Shown: piece after piece, positions 1 through 7,602 of the stretch | How positions within the stretch are numbered: position 1 is the first letter of the stretch | How the letters are laid out: each line of letters begins with the position of its first letter | Origin: Alcanivorax quisquiliarum | GTDB lineage: Bacteria > Pseudomonadota > Gammaproteobacteria > Pseudomonadales > Alcanivoracaceae | Reading direction: 5' to 3' | Assembly (NCBI RefSeq): GCF_023051175.1 | Contig: NZ_JALKII010000008.1 | Coordinates: forward strand, 1 to 64,000 | DNA length: 64,000 nucleotides | Made by a program: the position numbers and the translations under genes | Notes under the pieces: model-generated | Told to the model about the DNA's origin: nothing | What the model saw: only the letters and a program-made list of their open reading frames with translations | The model's database searches: none

Positions 1-92
1 CCCATTTCCACGGCCTTGCCGTGGCGCAGGATCTTGATCATCAGATCGGTGCCGATGTTGCCGGAGCCGATGATGGCTGCCTTGCGTTTCAT
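1..92 (-). CDS. dmpF: acetaldehyde dehydrogenase (acylating), N-terminal fragment
   Basis: The first 30 codons are present and the rest lies beyond the left edge. The visible N-terminus begins [18 protein letters not shown] and carries the GxGxxG-type Rossmann NAD-binding motif (GSGNIG) typical of DmpF/MhpF/BphJ. These enzymes convert acetaldehyde and CoA to acetyl-CoA with NAD as the last step of meta-cleavage pathways. The gene starts 10 bp after the hydratase stop on the same strand, so it should be co-transcribed with it. The aldolase that channels acetaldehyde to this enzyme (DmpG) would be expected just outside the window. Confidence 0.8.
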   Translation of the reverse strand, partial: MKRKAAIIGSGNIGTDLMIKILRHGKAVEM

Positions 93-102
93 AGCGCCTC
101 CG

Positions 103-888
103 TTATCCGAACCGCACGTCACAGTGGCCCAGGCCACCGACTGCTACGGAAATATGATCGCCGGCTGCAACCGGCATCAACGGCACCAGTGAGCCGGAGA
201 GAATCACTTCACCGGCTTTCAGCGGAACACCCAGCAAGCCGAGCGTATTCGCCAGCCAGGTGATGCAGTTGACCGGTGAACCCAGCGCAGCAGCACCCGC
301 GCCAGTGGCCACGATCTCACCGTTCTTTTCCATCACCATGCCGCAAGTGGTGAGGTCAATTTCTGATGGCAGTCGCGCCGCATCACCGAGCACAAACACA
401 CCACAGGAGGCGTTATCGGCCACCGTGTCCTGGATTTTTATTTTCCAGTCGTGGATGCGTGAATCGATGATCTCGAAGCACGGCATGACGCACTCGGTGG
501 CGGCAATGACTTCCGCATTGGTGACACCGGGCCCGATCAGATCGCGCTTGAGCACAAAGGCAATCTCGCCTTCTGCACGCGGGGCGATCAGCTGACCTTC
601 GATTTTTATTTCATCGCCGTTGGCGTAGATCATGCGATCAGTCAGGTAGCCGAAATCAGGCTGGTACACATTCAGCATGTTCTGTACCGCCTTGCTGGTG
701 ACACCGATTTTCTTGCCGATGATCTGCTCGCCATCCGCCAGGCGACGCTCAAGCATTTTCAGGGAAATTCGGTAGGCATCGTCCAGCGTGATCTCCGGCT
801 CGCGCTCTGTCAGCGGCGTCACGGTGGAACAGTTGCGCAGCGCGTTGTACAACTCGTCGCCGTATTGCTGAATCTTGTTATCGTTCAT
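103..888 (-). CDS. dmpE: 2-oxopent-4-enoate (2-keto-4-pentenoate) hydratase
   Basis: This 261-residue protein belongs to the fumarylacetoacetase-like hydratase/decarboxylase family (MhpD/DmpE/XylJ). Such hydratases add water to 2-hydroxypenta-2,4-dienoate to give 4-hydroxy-2-oxovalerate in the cytosol. Family features include [12 protein letters not shown] near residue 60, the metal-site region [10 protein letters not shown] and the C-terminal [14 protein letters not shown] segment. Length is normal. The related decarboxylase DmpH has a very similar fold, so hydratase is preferred but not certain; the tight linkage to a dmpF start supports it. The ATG follows a GGGAGA ribosome-binding site, 21 bp after the upstream dehydrogenase stop. 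Confidence 0.85.
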   Translation of the reverse strand: MNDNKIQQYGDELYNALRNCSTVTPLTEREPEITLDDAYRISLKMLERRLADGEQIIGKKIGVTSKAVQNMLNVYQPDFGYLTDRMIYANGDEIKIEGQLIAPRAEGEIAFVLKRDLIGPGVTNAEVIAATECVMPCFEIIDSRIHDWKIKIQDTVADNASCGVFVLGDAARLPSEIDLTTCGMVMEKNGEIVATGAGAAALGSPVNCITWLANTLGLLGVPLKAGEVILSGSLVPLMPVAAGDHISVAVGGLGHCDVRFG

Positions 889-909
889 ATGTCATCTCCC
901 GTTTCGGCG

Positions 910-2370
910 TCAAAGTTTGATACAGACGTTGGACAGCTCGGCGTAAAACTCCAGCCCGTGCACCCCGCCCTCGCGACCAATACCGCTTTGCTTGCTGCCA
1001 CCAAAAGGCGTGCGCAGATCACGCAGGAACCAGCTGTTGACCCAGCACAGGCCCACTTCCATTTGTGCCGCCACCCGGTGCGCGCGTGTCAGGTTCTCGG
1101 TCCAGACCGCAGCTGCCAGGCCATACTCGGTATCGTTGGCCAGCGCGATGGCTTCTTCCTCTGTATCGAACGGGCGAATGTGGCAGCAAGGGCCGAAGAT
1201 CTCTTCGCGCACCACGGCGGAATCTTCCGACAACCCGGTCCAGATGGTGGGCTCGACCCAGTTGCCATTGCCCAGCTCTTCCGCCATTTTCGGGCGGCCG
1301 CCCCCGGTAACGATGGTGGCGCCATCAGCGCGGGCTTTTTCGTAATAGGACAGCACCTTGTCCAGATGCGGGCGGCTGATCAGCGGGCCGAAGCTCACGT
1401 CGTCATCCTGCCACCAGCCCGGTTTCAGTTGTTCGGCGCCCTCTTTCAGACGCTGCACGAATTCATCAAAAATCGGGCGTTCGACGTACACGCGCTCTGT
1501 CGCCAGGCAAACCTGACCGCAGTTGGCAAATACCGAACGCATGGTGCCTTCGATGGCTTTGTCCATATCGGCGTCAGCAAATACGATGGCGGCATTTTTG
1601 CCCCCCAGCTCGAAGGAGATCGGGCGCAACCCTTCCGCAGCGGCTTTCATGATCGATTTACCCGTGGAGGTTTCACCGGTAAAAGTGATGCCGTCGACAT
1701 CCTTGTGCTGAGTGAGATATTCACCTGCTGATTTCGGGCCGAAGCCGTGCACCACGTTATAGACGCCGGCAGGAATCCCTGCATCGTTCATCACCTCGCC
1801 CAGCAGGGCGGCGGTATGTGGTGTTTCTTCGGACGGCTTGACCACCACCGTGTTACCGCACGCCAGCGCCGGGCCGACTTTCCAGGTCATCAGCAGCAGC
1901 GGCAGGTTCCAGGGCGCGATCACACCGATCACACCGCGTGGCTTGCGGATCGCGTAGTTAACGGCGCCAGTGCCATCCGGTGTATCCATCAGAAAGCTTT
2001 CGGTGGGCACATTGCGCACCAGATCAGCAAATATCTTGAAGTTGGCGGCACCACGGGGGATATCGATATGCGACGCCATGGATTTCGGCTTGCCTGTATC
2101 CAGGCATTCCGCTTCGAGAAATTCATCGAAACGAGCATTGATACCGTCGGCCACTTTATGCAGCAGCGCCATGCGCTGTTCCGTCGGCATCCGGCCCCAC
2201 TCACCCTGAAGCGCTGCGCGGGCGGCGGCCACTGCGCGACCCACCTCTTCTTCACCGCCCTCATGCACCAGGGCCAACAGCTCCCCATTGGCGGGGTTTC
2301 GGTTCTCGAAGGTGCCACGTTGTGCGGAGGGCACGTATTCTCCATTGATAAAATGCTTGATCTCTTTCAT
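910..2370 (-). CDS. dmpC: 2-hydroxymuconic semialdehyde dehydrogenase
   Basis: This 486-residue NAD-dependent aldehyde dehydrogenase matches the DmpC/XylG family in length and motifs. The Rossmann segment contains FTGETSTGKSIM, the catalytic base lies in FELGGKNAA, and the nucleophilic cysteine is in NCGQVCLATER. Its expected role is oxidation of 2-hydroxymuconate 6-semialdehyde, made by extradiol cleavage of catechol, to 2-hydroxymuconate. It is the first gene after a terminator-like hairpin and has a clear GAGGA ribosome-binding site before ATG. It therefore probably leads a separate transcript with dmpE and dmpF. The presence of a dehydrogenase and no hydrolase in view argues that the ring-fission product is an aldehyde, not a ketone. 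Confidence 0.88.
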   Translation of the reverse strand: MKEIKHFINGEYVPSAQRGTFENRNPANGELLALVHEGGEEEVGRAVAAARAALQGEWGRMPTEQRMALLHKVADGINARFDEFLEAECLDTGKPKSMASHIDIPRGAANFKIFADLVRNVPTESFLMDTPDGTGAVNYAIRKPRGVIGVIAPWNLPLLLMTWKVGPALACGNTVVVKPSEETPHTAALLGEVMNDAGIPAGVYNVVHGFGPKSAGEYLTQHKDVDGITFTGETSTGKSIMKAAAEGLRPISFELGGKNAAIVFADADMDKAIEGTMRSVFANCGQVCLATERVYVERPIFDEFVQRLKEGAEQLKPGWWQDDDVSFGPLISRPHLDKVLSYYEKARADGATIVTGGGRPKMAEELGNGNWVEPTIWTGLSEDSAVVREEIFGPCCHIRPFDTEEEAIALANDTEYGLAAAVWTENLTRAHRVAAQMEVGLCWVNSWFLRDLRTPFGGSKQSGIGREGGVHGLEFYAELSNVCIKL

Positions 2371-2525
2371 GTACTGAGTCCTCGGATCATCAGCGGGCGC
2401 TGTGCCCGGCTTGCTCTACCCTTGCCACGTCACCCGCGGATCGGTGGCGTTTGCCCTGGATTTCAGATACCGGCGACACATCAATAGATATTTCGCCTTA
2501 ATCTCGATTTTTATGATCAGGCGTT

Positions 2526-2551
2526 AAAAAAAGCCCGCATTTCTGCTGGGC
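2526..2551 (-). terminator. Rho-independent terminator after the extradiol dioxygenase gene
   Basis: Read on the minus strand, a GC-rich stem (GCCC-A-GCA paired with TGC-GGGC, one bulged A, GAAA loop) is followed by seven Ts. It lies about 90 bp past the extradiol dioxygenase stop and about 160 bp before the dmpC start. It should separate the upper ring-hydroxylating operon from the lower meta-pathway operon. Confidence 0.75.
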
Positions 2552-2639
2552 CAGGTGCAGCGTTCGCTGCACCACGCCTGCCAAATTTTCACCCTTGCCT
2601 GAACAACCCGGCGCGCCGCCATGGCGCCCCGGCCTGACG

Positions 2640-3497
2640 TCAGGTCTTGAATTCCTTGATGTTCGGGCGCGCTCCCCACATGCAGAAGCCCACTGGTTCG
2701 AACGGGAACTGCCGCGGCAAGTGGCTTGCCTCATCTTCGATACTGCGCACGCCGCTGGAGTATTCGAAGATCATGCCGTCCGGCCCCTCGAAGTAGAGGA
2801 ACATTGCCGTTGAGGTCGGATGCTTGCCCGGCCCGAAGGTGATATTCACGCCTTTCTCTTGCAGGAAATACCACGAACGCATGATGTCATCGATGCTCTG
2901 CACCTGATGATTGATATGTTGCACGCCGGGATATTCCGACGGGAACAACGCGATCTTGTGGTGGATCTCGTCGATACGCAGCAGCGGCGCATCACCGATC
3001 CAGTCCGAGACGCGCGCGCCCATGATCTGCGTCCAGAATTTTTCATCACGAACCAGATCCGTGCTGCGCAAACCGATATGCGAGAACCCGGTGATACCCG
3101 CGTCCCGCGACGGAAAATACCGCCAGCCGGAGTGCTGCGGCCGCCAGATCAGCTCGATGCGGTTGCCGGATGGATCAAGGAACCAGACGAAGGCGCGTAC
3201 AAAGCGCTGTTCGCATTCCTGATCCGTGCCCCAATGCGAATCCGTGCCGGCCTGCTGTAAAACCTTGCGGGCAACTTCCAGCGCCTCGAAGGAGTGCAGC
3301 TCGAACGCGGTGGCGTGATCGCGGGCGTCACCCTCGAAATAGACCAGTGTGTGATCACGATCATCCGAACGAAAGTAAACGGCATTGCCCTGAGTACGTA
3401 TTTTCTGCAAACCGAGAATCTCGGTACAGTAACGGGTTGCGGCCTCCACATCGGGCGTGCCCAGGCGCACATAACGAATATCATGCAGATTGATCAT
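2640..3497 (-). CDS. extradiol ring-cleavage dioxygenase (type I, two VOC domains)
   Basis: This 285-residue protein has two vicinal-oxygen-chelate modules, as in catechol 2,3-dioxygenases and 2,3-dihydroxybiphenyl 1,2-dioxygenases. Likely Fe(II) ligands lie in the C-terminal module: His in FSHIGLRS, His in HINHQVQS and Glu in MIFEYSSG. It should cleave a catechol next to its hydroxyls. The start ATG at 3497 overlaps the reductase stop (ATGA), so translation is coupled. An in-frame upstream extension exists but would lie inside the reductase. Exact substrate is uncertain; a downstream semialdehyde dehydrogenase favours catechol or an alkylcatechol giving an aldehyde product. It is shorter than XylE-type enzymes (about 307 residues). 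Confidence 0.82.
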   Translation of the reverse strand: MINLHDIRYVRLGTPDVEAATRYCTEILGLQKIRTQGNAVYFRSDDRDHTLVYFEGDARDHATAFELHSFEALEVARKVLQQAGTDSHWGTDQECEQRFVRAFVWFLDPSGNRIELIWRPQHSGWRYFPSRDAGITGFSHIGLRSTDLVRDEKFWTQIMGARVSDWIGDAPLLRIDEIHHKIALFPSEYPGVQHINHQVQSIDDIMRSWYFLQEKGVNITFGPGKHPTSTAMFLYFEGPDGMIFEYSSGVRSIEDEASHLPRQFPFEPVGFCMWGARPNIKEFKT

Positions 3498-4528
3498 GCT
3501 GCCCCCTCTACACTGGTGGCCGGGAGAAACTTCTCGGCGAAGATGCGCGCCGAGGGCACACCCAGAGCCAGCAGTTTTTCGCGTGCTGCATCGATCATCG
3601 GCGGCGGGCCGCACAGATAGGCATCGGTGCTGGCGGCGTCATCCAGCAAGCCATCAGCGAGCAGGTCGGTGACGAATCCGGTCTGGCCTTGCCAGCCGTC
3701 TTCACCGTTGACCACCACCCGATGCAGCGTGACGTTATCACCGTACTCGGCGATACGTTCTTGCCCGAACAGCTCGCCGGCAAAATTGGCGCCATAAAGC
3801 AGCGTCACCTGCGGCATCGGATTACCGCTGGCTTTCAGTTGCGCCAGCATGCTCAGCATCGGTGCAAGCCCGGTGCCACCCGCCACCATCACCACGCGCC
3901 CGGCGCGTGGCGGCCGCAGGAAAAACTGGCCGTAGCTGCCCTGCACCTGCAGGCTGTCGCCCACTTTGGCATGGTCACGCAGCCAATCGCTCATCGCACC
4001 TTCCGGCAGCAGTCGCACGAAGAACTCCATTTTCTCGTTATCGCCCGGCGCATTGGCGAATGAGTAACTGCGCGCCGGCACGCGGCCGGGAACGGTCATG
4101 TTCACATACTGGCCGGCAAGAAATACCGGTGTGTCGGCATCGCTCTCCAGCACCAGACGCATGACGTTATCCGCAACCGGCTCAAGCTCGCTGATGCGGG
4201 CATCGATGACGGCTACTTCTTTCTTCAGCATCGACAGCGGGTAGGCGAACTCCAGCACCATGTCGGAGCGTGCGCGCGCCTGGCAGGCCAGCAGGAAACC
4301 TTCTTCCTGTTCGTCCTCGGTCAGCGCCTCGTCGCTCACATCGCCGATGTCGCACTGCCCGTCTGCAAGAAATGCCTTGCAGACGCCGCAAGCGCCTTCG
4401 CGGCAGTCCGTCTCCAGAGTCAAGCCGCTACGCAAGGCGGCGGAATAGACCGTTTCGATGGCCGAGGTATGGAAATGGGTGGTCGCACCATCTTCGAACA
4501 CACAGGTAATGTTGTATTTATTCGACAT
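3494..4528 (-). CDS. benC: ring-hydroxylating dioxygenase reductase (BenC-type: 2Fe-2S, FAD, NADH)
   Basis: A 344-residue electron-transfer component. Residues 1-95 are a plant-type [2Fe-2S] ferredoxin with the cysteine pattern CREGACGVCKAFL and a later LLACQAR. It is followed by an FAD domain with the RSYSFAN motif and an NAD(P)-binding domain with VAGGTGLAPML and a terminal cytosolic YLCGPPPMIDAA region. This order is characteristic of benzoate/toluate/anthranilate dioxygenase reductases (BenC/XylZ/AntC). It passes electrons from NADH to the Rieske centre of the alpha subunit. An AGGAGAGA ribosome-binding site precedes the ATG. It lies between the MDR dehydrogenase and the extradiol dioxygenase instead of directly after the beta subunit. 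The symbol is by family; the substrate is inferred. Confidence 0.85.
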   Translation of the reverse strand: MSNKYNITCVFEDGATTHFHTSAIETVYSAALRSGLTLETDCREGACGVCKAFLADGQCDIGDVSDEALTEDEQEEGFLLACQARARSDMVLEFAYPLSMLKKEVAVIDARISELEPVADNVMRLVLESDADTPVFLAGQYVNMTVPGRVPARSYSFANAPGDNEKMEFFVRLLPEGAMSDWLRDHAKVGDSLQVQGSYGQFFLRPPRAGRVVMVAGGTGLAPMLSMLAQLKASGNPMPQVTLLYGANFAGELFGQERIAEYGDNVTLHRVVVNGEDGWQGQTGFVTDLLADGLLDDAASTDAYLCGPPPMIDAAREKLLALGVPSARIFAEKFLPATSVEGAA

Positions 4529-4552
4529 CGGACTCTCTCCTGAAGGGGCCTG

Positions 4553-5590
4553 TCAGCCGTGTACCGACAACAGCGGTTTTACGGCCTGCCCGTCCAGTAC
4601 CAGCTGAAACGCATCGCGTGCGTCTTCCAGCGGTACGATATGCGATACCAGCGGTGACAGATCCACACGCCCGTCCGCAATCAGATCGGCCGCTTCGCTC
4701 CAGCTGCGCCAGATACGGCGGCCATGAATGCTGTGAATGGTGGGGCCGGTTCTTACCCACTGCGTCAGATCCAGCGTCACCGGGTGCGATGGCGCACCGA
4801 TCAGGCGGAAATCGCCACCACGACGTAACGAGGCCAATGCAGCGTGCAGGCCGGCCTCCGCGCCGGTCAGTTCGATCACCACATCGGCGCCCTCACCGCC
4901 GGTGAGCGCCAGCACTTCCTTGGTCAGATCATGGGAGGCCGGGTTGATGCAATGGCTGGCACCTAGCGCTTCTGCGGTGCCCAGGCGCACCGGATTGAGA
5001 TCGGCGGCAATCACCTGACGCGCACCCAGTGCGCGCGCAGCAGCTACCGCCATCAGGCCAATCGGCCCGCAACCGTTTACCAGCACGCGCTGCCCGGACA
5101 CGCCAGTGCCTTCGCCGCAGGCGTGCACGGCGATACCGAACGGCTCCATCATCGCCGACAGCCGCGGCGAGAAATCCGGCGGATTGATCCAGGCGATGCT
5201 GGCTGGCACCACCACCCATTCGGCAAAACCGCCATCCACATCGATGCCTGGATATCGGGTATCCACACAAAGATGCCGCTGATCAAGCATGCACGGACGG
5301 CAATGACCGCAGGAGATATGGCTCTCCAGGCTTACCTGATCGCCCAGCTTGATACCGGTGACACCCTCACCGATTTCGTCGACGATGCCACAGACTTCGT
5401 GGCCCATGACTCGCGGCAGCACCATGCGCCGTGCCATGCGCGGTGCCCAGTGATAGATATGCATGTCGGTGCCGCACACGCCGGCAAAACGTACACGCAG
5501 GCGGATCTCGCCGGCGCCGGGGCTCGGCTTGTCGATCTGGCGTAGCTCCAGCCCATCCACTTCGGGCGCTGTCTTGCACAATGCGAGCAT
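4553..5590 (-). CDS. zinc-dependent medium-chain alcohol dehydrogenase (probable diol or substrate dehydrogenase)
   Basis: This 345-residue MDR protein has the catalytic zinc signature (FAGVCGTDMHIY, then VMGHEVCG), the structural-zinc loop CGHCRPCMLDQRHLC, and the NAD fold GCGPIGLMAVAAA. It resembles the threonine/sorbitol dehydrogenase branch, including a TDH-like GRRIWRSW segment. In BenABC/XylXYZ operons the cis-diol carboxylate is normally oxidised by a short-chain dehydrogenase (BenD/XylL), which is not seen here. This MDR enzyme occupies that position, 77 bp after the beta subunit and 24 bp before the reductase. Its role as the diol dehydrogenase is an inference. Oxidation of an alcohol side chain or of another intermediate is also possible. 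A GGAGA ribosome-binding site supports the start. Confidence 0.75.
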   Translation of the reverse strand: MLALCKTAPEVDGLELRQIDKPSPGAGEIRLRVRFAGVCGTDMHIYHWAPRMARRMVLPRVMGHEVCGIVDEIGEGVTGIKLGDQVSLESHISCGHCRPCMLDQRHLCVDTRYPGIDVDGGFAEWVVVPASIAWINPPDFSPRLSAMMEPFGIAVHACGEGTGVSGQRVLVNGCGPIGLMAVAAARALGARQVIAADLNPVRLGTAEALGASHCINPASHDLTKEVLALTGGEGADVVIELTGAEAGLHAALASLRRGGDFRLIGAPSHPVTLDLTQWVRTGPTIHSIHGRRIWRSWSEAADLIADGRVDLSPLVSHIVPLEDARDAFQLVLDGQAVKPLLSVHG

Positions 5591-5667
5591 CGTAGTCTCC
5601 GTAAATTCCGCCGTTCGGGTTCAACCGCCGGGCACCGGGATTTCAGTGCCGGGCGGCTGGGTCAGCA

Positions 5668-6177
5668 TCAGACGTTGTAAACATCCACGGTGCCGTCAAT
5701 CACGCGCTCAAGGAAGGTCACTTTCTTGCGCTTGATCTTCAGCTCGCCATCAATACGCACCAGCAGGTAGTCGTACCACACGCCGCGCACGATGTTGCCG
5801 ATGCGCGGATCCATGGTGGCGACGATTGCCTTGGCGCTGGCTTCCACTGTCTCGCCGTCATCAGACAGCACCCGCACGCTGCCGACGCAGTGGCTGGTGG
5901 TTGGCAGCGGCGTCGAGGCGTAGGAGTCGCCCGAGGTAAAGCGGAACACGCGATCTTCGATGCCGCGATCCGGTAGATAGATCAGGCTGATTTCTTTCAG
6001 CGGATCTTCGGTGATCTCGTCCTCGTTGCGCCACGCCGGCATCCAGAACTCGGAATCCGGCGTGTACATGTCGACCCATGCCTGCCATTCGCGGCGATCA
6101 ATATGATCGGCTTCGCGTGCAAGCAACTCGGTGACTTCCATTACCCGCAGGTATTGATCGTTGAGCATGGCGGTCAT
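5668..6177 (-). CDS. benB: aromatic-ring-hydroxylating dioxygenase beta subunit
   Basis: A 169-residue protein of the SnoaL-like/RHO beta family, with the typical N-terminal EVTELLAREADHIDRREWQAWVDM-type region and a basic C-terminal segment KIKRKKVTFLERVIDGTVDVYNV-like ending. It packs with the alpha subunit as an alpha3beta3 hexamer and has a structural role. The start chosen at 6177 overlaps the alpha stop (TGATG), giving translational coupling; an upstream in-frame ATG exists but lies inside alpha. Length matches BenB/XylY (about 160-170). Confidence 0.87.
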   Translation of the reverse strand: MTAMLNDQYLRVMEVTELLAREADHIDRREWQAWVDMYTPDSEFWMPAWRNEDEITEDPLKEISLIYLPDRGIEDRVFRFTSGDSYASTPLPTTSHCVGSVRVLSDDGETVEASAKAIVATMDPRIGNIVRGVWYDYLLVRIDGELKIKRKKVTFLERVIDGTVDVYNV

Positions 6178-7565
6178 CAGTTGATCTCCCCTTTGCCGGT
6201 CATCTGCTTCAGCCATTTGCGGTAGAAGCTGTAATACAGTGTTTCAAAGTCCCAGTCGTTGTTGCTGGACACCGGGTTCAGGCCGATAGCCTTGGCGTCT
6301 TCGTCCGGGCCTTCAATCATGCTGCTCAGTCCACGGGTGACATCGGTCCAGCGGGCGGCTTCGCCGCGGGCACCGGTCTGGCAGTCTTCCAACGCAGCCA
6401 GATCATCCGGTGTGGCCATGCCCGTCACCATATAGAAGTCTTCGAATTTGCGAATCCGCGCTGTGCGAGCTTCCGCGCTCTCGCCTTTCGGTGCGATGCA
6501 GTACACCGTCACCAGCGTGCGATCCACCGACAGTGGACGGAAGATACGAATCTGCGTAGAAGGCTGATCCATAAACAGTACGTTGGGGAATACCAGCAGG
6601 TTGCGCCCACGGCCAACCATCCAGTTCACCTGCTCCTCCGACACACGGGTCAGCAACTCCTCACGAGCTTCCCACAGCGGCCCCACTTCCGGGGTGGCGC
6701 GTTCGGCCCAGATCACCATGTGGCCGCCATCCAGGTCGTAGCAGCCGGTCGGGACAATACCGGCGATCCGACCTGCTTCTGTTTTTGCCATGCCGTCGCG
6801 GCCTTGACGGGTTTCACGCTGTGCCACCGTGTCGGCAAAGACCCGGTGCACGGTGCTGACGTGATAGCCATCGACACCGTTTTCGGCCTGCATTTTCCAG
6901 TTGCCGCGAATCACGTAATCGGAATAGCCCCCAATCACTTCGATGCCTTCCGGTGATTGATCCGCCAGCATGTCGATGAATACTTTGGCTTCACCCAGAT
7001 GCTCTTCCAGGGTCGGCACTTCCGCTACCAGACTGCCGAACACAAAGCCGCGATAGCTTCCGACCTGGCCGATGTGCTTGAGGCCCATCGCCGACTTGTC
7101 GACGCCGTCCGGCCAGCCGGTTTTTTCATTCTTCACACGCACACATTTTCCTTGCGTGTTGAAGCACCAGCCATGGAAGCGGCAGCGCAGCGTGGTGGCA
7201 TTACCCTGGCGACGCTCGGTCAGCAGCGCACCACGGTGAGCACAGGCATTGATGAACGCGTTGATAGTGCCGTCCTTGTCACGGATCACCAGCACTGGCT
7301 GGCGCCCGATCAGCGTCGAGTAATAGTCGCCCGGATTGGGTATCTGGCTTTCGTGGCACAGAAACACCCAGTCTTTCTCGAAAATATTCTTGACTTCCAG
7401 CTCGTGCAGCTCTTCATCGGTGTAGATGCTGCGATCGACCCGGAACACACCCTCGCTGAGGCGACTGTCGACCATACGCGCAGCACGCTCGCGCAGCGCT
7501 TCCAGGTTCGGATCGGCATCATGCGCTTGCTCAACGCTGATCCGCTGGCTTGTATTCTGAGTCAT
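6177..7565 (-). CDS. benA: aromatic-ring-hydroxylating dioxygenase alpha subunit (BenA/XylX-like)
   Basis: A 462-residue oxygenase component. The Rieske centre is Cys108-X-His110 and Cys128-X2-His131 (CAHRG and CRFHGWC). The mononuclear iron site sits in AENGVDGYHVSTVH, a close match to the benzoate dioxygenase motif, with a later Asp ligand region. It dihydroxylates an aromatic acid with O2 and electrons from the BenC-like reductase. An AGGAGGA ribosome-binding site fits the ATG at 7565; a longer in-frame extension would run into the TRAP gene. Benzoate-type substrates are favoured by alpha, beta and reductase lengths, but closely related enzymes take toluates, anthranilate or other aryl carboxylates. 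Confidence 0.87.
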   Translation of the reverse strand: MTQNTSQRISVEQAHDADPNLEALRERAARMVDSRLSEGVFRVDRSIYTDEELHELEVKNIFEKDWVFLCHESQIPNPGDYYSTLIGRQPVLVIRDKDGTINAFINACAHRGALLTERRQGNATTLRCRFHGWCFNTQGKCVRVKNEKTGWPDGVDKSAMGLKHIGQVGSYRGFVFGSLVAEVPTLEEHLGEAKVFIDMLADQSPEGIEVIGGYSDYVIRGNWKMQAENGVDGYHVSTVHRVFADTVAQRETRQGRDGMAKTEAGRIAGIVPTGCYDLDGGHMVIWAERATPEVGPLWEAREELLTRVSEEQVNWMVGRGRNLLVFPNVLFMDQPSTQIRIFRPLSVDRTLVTVYCIAPKGESAEARTARIRKFEDFYMVTGMATPDDLAALEDCQTGARGEAARWTDVTRGLSSMIEGPDEDAKAIGLNPVSSNNDWDFETLYYSFYRKWLKQMTGKGEIN

Positions 7566-7602
7566 TGTCTTTCTCCTCCTGACTACTCGTTTCGTACCCG
7601 GC

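Noticed and set aside
3498-3614. N-terminal extension of the extradiol dioxygenase
   Set aside because: The extra 39 residues lie in the reductase gene and are not similar to the family; the ATGA overlap at 3494-3497 marks the true start.
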